A DNA stretch of 31,547 bases from an uncultured Erythrobacter sp. (lineage in GTDB: Bacteria; Pseudomonadota; Alphaproteobacteria; Sphingomonadales; Sphingomonadaceae). How positions within the stretch are numbered: the first letter of the stretch is position 1; every line of letters starts with the position of its first letter. Made by a program: the position numbers and the translations under genes. Below are positions 26,141 through 31,547 of this stretch, in pieces. The notes beneath the pieces are model-generated. The model was not told the origin of the DNA and did not search any database. It worked only from the letters and a program-made list of their open reading frames with translations. The stretch lies in contig CAJXTZ010000022.1 of the NCBI GenBank assembly GCA_913061345.1, forward strand, positions 1 through 31,547, in the 5' to 3' direction.

Positions 26141-26209
26141 AAGTCGTATAGGTACTTCTTCGTAATTGTATGCTGCAATTGTCGCGGCGCCTAAGGCAAA
26201 GGATTTGAA

Positions 26210-27463
26210 GTGGATCTGAGCCGAAGTGAGGCAGGCACGACGTACACCGAGAGGCCAGCAGATGTCGCGTTTGACACTGCAGATCTGGCCTCGCCCCGTA
26301 TACTTCCGGTGGCGCCGCCCGATGGGCTGACTGGCTCGTTAGAGCGTAAGAGATTGCAACTCTATCTTATCCTGATTTTGGCCGACACAGCAATCCTGTT
26401 CGGGACTTTCATCGCGTCTACCGCGCTCTACTATGGCAATTCGATGACGCTGCCGCGCCTTGAGGGCGGCCTTATGCCAGCGTTCCTGTTGCTACCGATT
26501 TATCTTACCGTGGCCTTGTATAATGGAACCTATTCGCAATCCGGCCTGACAGATACGAACAAATCATTGTTCCGTATTCTAGCAGCGTTGCTGATTGGCG
26601 CTGCGCTCCTGAATTTTGTCGCGTTTTTTGCGAAGATGAATGCCGAATTCTCGCGCGTGATTTTTACAGCTGGCATCATCGGCGCGGCGATCTTGATGGC
26701 TTTGGTTCGAGTTGCGGTCTCGCTGTGGATCACCAAGCGCTGGGGACCGAAAGTTGTCAATCAGCTCGTCATTCATGCCGGCGGCCCTCAGTTCACACTA
26801 CCTTACGCCTACCACATCGATGCGCAGATGCATGGTCTGACCCCGGACATGGATGATCCATCCCAACAGGATCGGCTGGCGAAATATCTGTGCAACATGG
26901 ACGAGGTGATCATCAGCTGTGATGAAAACTCCCGTTTTCTATGGGCTGAAATGCTGAAGGGCTCGGGCCGCCATGGAGAGATAATCTCGGAATTCTCCAG
27001 AAAGATTGGGGCCTTGGGCGTGGTCCATCATGATGATGCCAATGTCAGTGGGCTCCTGGTTTCCGCCGGTCATCTTGGCATTCGCTCTCGTGCCCTAAAG
27101 CGCCTCTTCGACGTGATGATCTCTTCGGCGGCATTGCTGTTGCTAAGTCCTGTGATGGTTGCCGTGGCAATCGCCATCAAACTGTACGACGGCGGCCCGA
27201 TCTTCTTTCATCAGCGCCGCGTGGGCAGGGGCAACAGGTTCTTCAATATCTACAAGTTTCGTTCGATGCGGGAATCAGATGCGAAAGGGGATCGTTCGGC
27301 GGCGAAAGATGACGACCGGATCACGCCGATCGGTCGGTTCATCCGTCGAACCAGCATCGATGAACTTCCGCAGCTGCTAAACGTCGTCAAAGGCGACATG
27401 AGCCATCCTTGCTGGATTATCCCTTGCGCAACCAGACGTTGCTTTGCGTCGCGGCTGTCCTAG
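26210..27463 (+). pseudogene. EPS polyprenyl glycosylphosphotransferase, C-terminus missing
   Basis: This enzyme of the WcaJ/GumD type loads the first sugar phosphate onto undecaprenyl phosphate at the inner membrane to start exopolysaccharide synthesis. Four membrane segments (about 50-75, 88-104, 121-140, 150-174) precede a CoA-binding-like domain and the catalytic domain (from about 294), with [18 protein letters not shown] and [13 protein letters not shown]. The family sequence stops at GDMS (395-398). The expected LVGPRP box and the last 70 to 80 residues are absent, replaced by 19 unrelated residues ([19 protein letters not shown]). The start is GTG with AAAGGA 6 nt upstream. Base composition is AT-richer than the surrounding genes, for example 26 of 60 GC at 26341-26400. 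Without the C-terminus the enzyme is probably inactive. Confidence 0.88.
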
Positions 27464-27501
27464 TCGTCTTGCTGGCCAATCCCCGGAGAGCCGTGACATG
27501 A
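27406..27501 (+). pseudogene. 3' remnant of an O-antigen-ligase-type membrane protein gene
   Basis: Directly after the break in the glycosylphosphotransferase, a second frame reads [13 protein letters not shown] and then a hydrophobic segment ([17 protein letters not shown]) to TGA at 27499-27501. The H/S-L-x-D/E-YPLR pattern followed by a last membrane helix is how O-antigen ligase/polymerase (Wzy or WaaL-like) proteins of sphingomonads typically end. The TGA overlaps the ATG of the next gene by 4 nt (ATGA), as expected for a real gene end in an operon. Only about 31 codons remain. The rest of that gene is not in the window. Confidence 0.65.
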
Positions 27502-28199
27502 TTGCGCGCGCACTGGTTCTCGTCTCTACATTGGTGGTCGCCGTAGTTGCGATCCTCGCGCAGCTTGATCAGCAATCGCGGCTGTCCCCCGCCTACGCGG
27601 CGATCGTTCCTGATAGTTTCAGCGGTAACGCGGCACGCGAGCGTAGCAGGATTGCCCTCAAACTAGGCGAAGGCCAGCGCGCCGAGGATGCGGCGCGGGT
27701 GCAGGTTTCGCTCAGACCGATGCCGGCAGAAAGCCTTTCCATCCTTGCCCTCGCAGCCGTGCAGGCTGGCGATATCGAGATGGCACGCGATGCATTGGGC
27801 GCGGCAAGCCAGCGTGGATGGCGAGAGCCGGTATCCCAGCTGGCGAGCGGCCAGTCGGCCCTCGAACAGGGCCAATATGCCATCGTCGCGCAGCGCATAC
27901 ATGCGCTACTTGCCACCGGACGATTCACCGAACCCGCTCACGCATTGTTGGCGCAACTTGTTGCGACGCCACAGGGTCGCGCAGCTTTTGCCGAGCAATT
28001 GGCTGGCTCGGGACGCTGGCGAAACGGACTGCTCACATCCGCTTACGATTCTGTCGAGCCGGCAGATTGGGCACAAACCCTGGCGCTGGCGCAGCAGCGC
28101 GGCGCTACATTCGAACGTGCGCAACTGGAGAGCCTCGTTAAAAGATACCGGCGTGACGGGAGGGAAGAGGACATCGCGCTCTTCTGGCCAGAAAACTGA
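27498..28199 (+). CDS. Membrane-anchored repeat-type protein of the EPS locus, unknown function
   Basis: This 233-residue protein has an N-terminal membrane anchor (about 5-22, ALVLVSTLVVAVVAILA), then a helical region with TPR-like texture (SILALAAVQAGDIEMARDALG, SGQSALEQGQYAIVAQRIHALL) and no catalytic motif. I know no named family. It probably acts in the periplasm as a scaffold. The ATG at 27498 overlaps the stop of the O-antigen-ligase remnant, which suggests the two were translated together in an EPS operon. A longer frame from 27444 would read the remnant out of frame and is rejected. A UDP-xylose synthase lies on the opposite strand 36 bp away. Confidence 0.65.
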   Translation: MIARALVLVSTLVVAVVAILAQLDQQSRLSPAYAAIVPDSFSGNAARERSRIALKLGEGQRAEDAARVQVSLRPMPAESLSILALAAVQAGDIEMARDALGAASQRGWREPVSQLASGQSALEQGQYAIVAQRIHALLATGRFTEPAHALLAQLVATPQGRAAFAEQLAGSGRWRNGLLTSAYDSVEPADWAQTLALAQQRGATFERAQLESLVKRYRRDGREEDIALFWPEN

Positions 28200-28235
28200 C
28201 TGGTTCGCCAATCGTCAGGCTACCAAACAAGGCCC

Positions 28236-29201
28236 TCAGTCGATGCGGCCGCTTTTCAGCAAATCATCGAAATGTTCGATAGTCTTGGTCAAGCCTTCGC
28301 GAAGAGGCGTCTTCGGTTTCCAGCCTGCGAGTTGTGACTGCGCCAGCGAGATATCGGGTTGCCGTTGTTTCGGATCATCCTGGGGCAATGGTTCGCGCAC
28401 CAGTTCGGATTTCGAATTGGTAATCTCGAGGACGAGATCGGCCAGTTCGATCATAGAGAATTCATTCGGATTGCCGAGATTGAGCGGCCCGGTGAAGGCC
28501 GCCTCAGTGCCCATGAACCGAACGAAACCGTCGATCAGATCATCCACGTAGCAAAAGGAGCGCGTCTGCTGGCCATCGCCGTAGATGGTAATCGGATCAC
28601 CGCGCAGGGCCTGCATGATGAAATTGGAAACCACGCGTCCGTCCTGCGGGTGCATGCGTGGCCCATAGGTGTTAAAGATGCGCGCTACCTTGATCTCCAG
28701 CGCGTGCTGACGGTGGTAGTCGAAAAACAGCGTTTCCGCACAACGCTTACCCTCGTCATAGCAGGAGCGGATACCGATCGGATTGACGTTCCCCCAGTAA
28801 CTCTCGGGCTGAGGATGTACCGAGGGATCGCCGTAAACCTCGGAAGTGGAGGCCTGGAAGATGCGCGCATTCGTGCGTTTTGCCAGCCCCAGCATGTTGA
28901 TGGCGCCATGCACACTCGTCTTCGTGGTTTGCACAGGATCGTGTTGATAATAAATCGGCGAGGCGGGGCAGGCAAGATTGTAGATCTGGCCGACCTCTAT
29001 GTAGAGCGGGAAAGTGACATCGTGACGCAGCAGTTCGAACTGCGGATTGCCGTGCAGATGATCGATATTTGCGTGATTGCCGGTAAAGAAATTGTCCACG
29101 CAAAGCACATGCGCACCATCGGCAATCAGCCGATCGCAAAGATGCGAGCCGAGGAAGCCAGCCCCTCCTGTTACCAGTATACTTTCGCGGCCGTAAACCA
29201 A
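28236..29201 (-). CDS. UDP-glucuronate decarboxylase (UDP-xylose synthase)
   Basis: This 321-residue extended short-chain dehydrogenase converts UDP-glucuronate to UDP-xylose with bound NAD. The dinucleotide motif is [12 protein letters not shown] (12-23). The catalytic pair is Tyr148/Lys152 in SCYDEGKR, with Thr119 and Glu121 in the STSEVYGD motif. NTYGPRM and the [10 protein letters not shown] region are typical of the UXS subfamily. The start is TTG at 29201, supported by AGAAGGGA about 6 nt upstream. It lies after lptA on the same strand, with 35 nt between, so it probably shares the lptC-lptA transcript. The sugar nucleotide likely feeds surface polysaccharide, matching galU upstream in the pathway. 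Confidence 0.93.
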   Translation of the reverse strand: MVYGRESILVTGGAGFLGSHLCDRLIADGAHVLCVDNFFTGNHANIDHLHGNPQFELLRHDVTFPLYIEVGQIYNLACPASPIYYQHDPVQTTKTSVHGAINMLGLAKRTNARIFQASTSEVYGDPSVHPQPESYWGNVNPIGIRSCYDEGKRCAETLFFDYHRQHALEIKVARIFNTYGPRMHPQDGRVVSNFIMQALRGDPITIYGDGQQTRSFCYVDDLIDGFVRFMGTEAAFTGPLNLGNPNEFSMIELADLVLEITNSKSELVREPLPQDDPKQRQPDISLAQSQLAGWKPKTPLREGLTKTIEHFDDLLKSGRID

Positions 29202-29236
29202 CGTAATCCCTTCTTACTCGCCGAGTCCAGCGAAGC

Positions 29237-29806
29237 TCAATTGCTCTCAGGAACGGCAAAAGTGCCCGAAACCCGGCCCTGTTGCCCGCTAGCCGCGTTG
29301 CCCGCGCCATCTACGCTGGAAAGCCCCGAATTCAGATCGATAACCAAGCGACCGCCATCCAGCGTATCGCTGCCGCGGCGAAGGGCGACATTGCCCGACA
29401 TGACGATCACACGGCGATTGAAATCATACACTGCAGTGCTGCCGCTGGCGCGTTCGCTACCACGTACGACAGTAACACCCCCGGTCGCGTCGATCCGCTG
29501 GATGCGCAGCGATCCTGAATCGGAATAGGCCACGGTAGTGCGTGCGGCGGTCAAGCGCAGATCGCCCTGGGTTATGACGACATCACCTGACAGGACGACC
29601 CGGTTTTGCCGATCCTGCAATTCGATCCGATCCGCGGCATAGTTGACTGGCTGGTTGGAATTGAACGCGGCGATGGATTGCGCACCGGCAACCGACCCGA
29701 AAGACAATGCAACGATCGCGCCTGCCAGCAGCCCTCCTGCCAATCCGCGCGCGGCAAGATTCCTGAGCGAGGGGTACCGAATGGAATTTTGGGCAGTTGG
29801 CTTCAT
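29237..29806 (-). CDS. lptA: LPS transport periplasmic protein LptA (OstA-like)
   Basis: This 189-residue exported protein forms part of the beta-jellyroll bridge that carries LPS across the periplasm. After a signal/anchor segment (LAGGLLAGAIVALSFGSVAGA, about 22-43, probable cut after AGA) come OstA repeats of alternating strands: ADRIELQDRQNRVVLSGDV, then DLRLTAARTTVAYSD, and MSGNVALRRGSDTLDGGRL. I chose the ATG at 29806 because GGAG is 6 nt upstream. Two tandem ATGs at 29821 and 29818 would overlap the lptC stop and lack a ribosome-binding site. lptB, usually next, is absent; a sugar-nucleotide gene follows instead. Confidence 0.9.
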   Translation of the reverse strand: MKPTAQNSIRYPSLRNLAARGLAGGLLAGAIVALSFGSVAGAQSIAAFNSNQPVNYAADRIELQDRQNRVVLSGDVVITQGDLRLTAARTTVAYSDSGSLRIQRIDATGGVTVVRGSERASGSTAVYDFNRRVIVMSGNVALRRGSDTLDGGRLVIDLNSGLSSVDGAGNAASGQQGRVSGTFAVPESN

Positions 29807-29820
29807 TGTCGGCTCCATCA

Positions 29821-30474
29821 TTACATTTCGGTTGGCAGGCGCAGGCGGCCGGGCACCATGCGCAGCCGGGCATTGCCGATAAGGGCAAAGCTGCGCTCTT
29901 CAAGGTCCGCGCGCATGGCATTTGCGGAGAATGTGCCTGCCGGGATGGCGCCGTTCACCTGTCCATCGCCCACCAAAGTGCGACTGGGCAAGTCTATGGT
30001 CACATTGCGCGCTACGAACTCGTAACCGTCCGCCGCTGTAAAGCGCACGATACCGGGAATACCCATCTGCTCGTCATCGATTTCGTATACGCCGCGCGGT
30101 GCAGTCAACAGGGCAGGGCCGCCCGACAGCACGATGCGCGCGGTCAAATCCTGCAGTTGCACCAGCGGAACCGTGTTACTCTGCTGGACAGCTTCGCGCG
30201 CGACCAGCGAAAACGGGCGGCCTTCGCCATCCTGCCCGCGGTACATCGCGTTATCCACGCGCATCCTGTCATCGGCGACGGCAACCTTGTTGCGATCCAG
30301 CAGAAAGCTGATTTCGCCACGAGGAGAAAGCGGGGTAATCAGCATCATCGCCGCGATCACGCCCACCAGCGCGGGCAGGCCGACCGCCAGCAGACGCACG
30401 ACCCTGTCGTGCGAACTGCCCGGAGCGGCGAATACCTGGCGCCTGTTGCGCATCCTGTCGGCGGCTTTGGTCAT
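29821..30474 (-). CDS. lptC: LPS export protein LptC
   Basis: This 217-residue bitopic protein docks on the LptBFG ABC transporter and passes LPS to LptA. A basic N-terminus is followed by one membrane helix (about 26-46, VRLLAVGLPALVGVIAAMMLI). A periplasmic beta-jellyroll fills the remainder (VAVADDRMRVDNAMYRGQDG, then FVARNVTIDLPSRTLVGDGQV). Family identity is supported by the order rnd-lptC-lptA common in alphaproteobacteria. The TAA stop at 29821-29823 adjoins lptA directly. It starts 22 nt after the rnd stop, so the three are in one operon. Confidence 0.9.
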   Translation of the reverse strand: MTKAADRMRNRRQVFAAPGSSHDRVVRLLAVGLPALVGVIAAMMLITPLSPRGEISFLLDRNKVAVADDRMRVDNAMYRGQDGEGRPFSLVAREAVQQSNTVPLVQLQDLTARIVLSGGPALLTAPRGVYEIDDEQMGIPGIVRFTAADGYEFVARNVTIDLPSRTLVGDGQVNGAIPAGTFSANAMRADLEERSFALIGNARLRMVPGRLRLPTEM

Positions 30475-30496
30475 GCAGTTTGTTTAACGCCCGAGA

Positions 30497-31117
30497 TCAT
30501 GACTCGTGGCTGAAAATGTCCTTGTCTGCCCAACCGGCAATATCGAGCCGCGCACGGGCGGGGAGAAAATCGTAACAAGCCTGCGCCAGTTCCAACCGGT
30601 CTTCGCGCTTCAACCGCTCGATCAGTATTTCACGCAAGCGATGGAGATAGCGCACATCTGACGCGGCATATTCGCGCTGCGCATCGTTGAGAGAGGGCGC
30701 GCCCCAGTCGCTGGATTGCTGCTGCTTCGACATGCTTTCGCCCAGCAGTTCTTCCGTCAAGTTCTTCAGCCCGTGGCGATCGGTGTAAGTTCGCGTCATC
30801 TTGCTGGCGATCTTGGTACAGAAAACGGGCGCTGCCACCACGCCGAGGTAATATTCGATCGCCGCCAAATCGAAGCGGGCGAAATGGTAGATCTTCACAC
30901 GCGCCGGATCTGCCAGAACCGCCTTCAGATTGGGCGCATCGTAATTGCTGCCCTTGGCAAAGCGCACCAGGTGCTCGTCACCTTGCCCGTCGCTGATCTG
31001 CACCACGCACAGTCTGTCGCGCGGGGTAATCAGGCCCATGGTTTCGGTATCGACGGCAACCGGGCCATCGGCGAGAATGCCTGCGGGCAGGTCTTCTTCA
31101 TGAAAATGTACTGTCAT
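30497..31117 (-). CDS. rnd: Short ribonuclease D (DEDDy 3'-5' exonuclease)
   Basis: This 206-residue exonuclease holds only the catalytic domain. The HRDC domains of E. coli RNase D are absent, as is common in alphaproteobacteria. Motif Exo I is VDTETMG (Asp23, Glu25), Exo II is HFARFDLAA (Asp83), and Exo III is [12 protein letters not shown] (Tyr150, Asp154), completing the DEDDy site. It likely trims 3' ends of structured RNAs such as tRNA precursors. It is first in the rnd-lptC-lptA run and divergent from ung, with about 101 bp between starts. Confidence 0.93.
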   Translation of the reverse strand: MTVHFHEEDLPAGILADGPVAVDTETMGLITPRDRLCVVQISDGQGDEHLVRFAKGSNYDAPNLKAVLADPARVKIYHFARFDLAAIEYYLGVVAAPVFCTKIASKMTRTYTDRHGLKNLTEELLGESMSKQQQSSDWGAPSLNDAQREYAASDVRYLHRLREILIERLKREDRLELAQACYDFLPARARLDIAGWADKDIFSHES

Positions 31118-31218
31118 TGTCCGATCGCCTTAGTCGGATTGAGGATGGGAGGGAAGGGGCTCACTGGCACTGTTTGGGCCAAGCTCTTATCGCATCACAA
31201 AGGGAAGGCGAGAGACGC

Positions 31219-31499
31219 ATGAGAGATTCGATACCCGACGAATGGGCGCCTGTGCTGGCTGATGCCCTCGATAAGCCGCAGGCGCGTCAGTTGAGCGACT
31301 GGCTGGGCGCGCAGGAGGATGCAGGCGAGGTGGTCTATCCGCCGCGAGACAGCCGTTTTCGCGCGCTGGAGCTGACGCCGCCGGACGCCGTGCGCGTGGT
31401 GATCCTGGGGCAAGACCCGTACCATGGGCCGGGGCAAGCTCACGGTCTCAGTTTTTCCGTACCCGAAGGCGTGCCGCCACCGCCATCGCTGAAAAATAT
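31219..31499 (+). CDS. ung: Uracil-DNA glycosylase, N-terminal part (cut by contig end)
   Basis: This family 1 enzyme removes uracil from DNA to start base-excision repair. The water-activating motif is [17 protein letters not shown] (61-77, catalytic Asp66), followed by [18 protein letters not shown] (77-94). The genomic part stops at residue 94 of an expected 220-230. The frame continues into adapter-derived residues ([11 protein letters not shown]) and a TAG that are not part of the gene. The start is ATG at 31219 with purine-rich AAGGCGAGAG upstream. The leucine-loop and the second His motif (HPSPLS) are beyond the window. It is divergent from rnd. Confidence 0.95.
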
Positions 31500-31547
31500 C
31501 TGTCTCTTATACACATCTCCGAGCCCACGAGACTAGGCATGATCTCG
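31500..31547 (+). other. Residual Nextera transposase/i7 sequencing adapter
   Basis: CTGTCTCTTATACACATCT (31500-31518) is the reverse complement of the Tn5 mosaic end. It is followed by CCGAGCCCACGAGAC (31519-31533, i7-side adapter), TAGGCATG (31534-31541, the index listed as N706) and ATCTCG (31542-31547, start of the P7 segment). These bases are library artefact, not genome, and should be trimmed. Confidence 0.98.

Noticed and set aside
27404..27463. Insertion sequence as cause of the EPS gene break
   Set aside because: No transposase, terminal inverted repeat or target duplication is visible; the join is direct.
27444..27497. Earlier start for the membrane-anchored EPS-locus protein
   Set aside because: The 18 extra residues are an out-of-frame reading of the O-antigen-ligase remnant. 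The ATG at 27498 is coupled to that gene's stop.

Overview
The window looks like a 31.5 kb contig from an alphaproteobacterium of the order Sphingomonadales, most likely family Erythrobacteraceae. This is inferred from gene content, not from a search. The clues are high GC, the small membrane protein ending in an acidic DESFPASDPP-type tail, an alphaproteobacterial RHH_4 protein, a LuxR-HTH/DUF4019 membrane protein, a DUF3576 lipoprotein directly before leuS-lptE-holA, and an rnd-lptC-lptA run. The contig is coding-dense, with many 1-4 nt stop/start overlaps. No rRNA, tRNA, CRISPR array or insertion sequence was seen.

Layout. 1-1753: tail of an unknown + strand gene, then an alpha/beta hydrolase coupled to a luciferase-like flavin oxidoreductase (- strand). 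1838-4615: thrS and a TSUP-family exporter (+). 4610-8186: cysQ, cysNC and cysD, a tightly overlapped sulfate-activation operon (-), divergent from a LuxR-type regulator (8274-9383, +). 9398-12187: a possible 35-codon membrane peptide, agmatine deiminase and an M28 lipoprotein peptidase (-). 12296-16249: glnE, bcp and a DUF455 ferritin-like protein (+). 16398-18620: M23 peptidase (+), galU (-), a small acidic-tailed protein (+) and an RHH_4 protein (-). 18717-21107: HTH/TM/DUF4019 protein (+), acetoacetyl-CoA reductase (-), and a secreted protein with an outer-membrane-like C-terminus (-). 21420-25970: DUF3576 lipoprotein, leuS, lptE, holA (+). 26210-29201: a broken exopolysaccharide locus and a UDP-glucuronate decarboxylase. 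29237-31117: lptA, lptC, rnd (-). 31219 to the end: the first 94 codons of ung.

How the genes work together. Several genes serve the cell envelope: lptE, lptC and lptA (LPS export), galU and the UDP-xylose synthase (sugar nucleotides), the polyprenyl glycosylphosphotransferase (EPS initiation) and an M23 peptidase. cysDNC makes PAPS from sulfate and cysQ recycles the PAP by-product. glnE controls glutamine synthetase.

Two points need care before use. The last 48 bases are not genomic: they match the Nextera transposase/i7 adapter, so ung is cut by the contig end. The EPS glycosylphosphotransferase ends abruptly at about 27403, where it is joined to what looks like the last codons of an O-antigen-ligase-type gene. 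This is either a real deletion of an EPS cluster or an assembly join. I found no convincing new biological system. The most open-ended signals are the leader structure of the HTH/DUF4019 gene, two palindromes in promoter regions, and the small outer-membrane-like protein.
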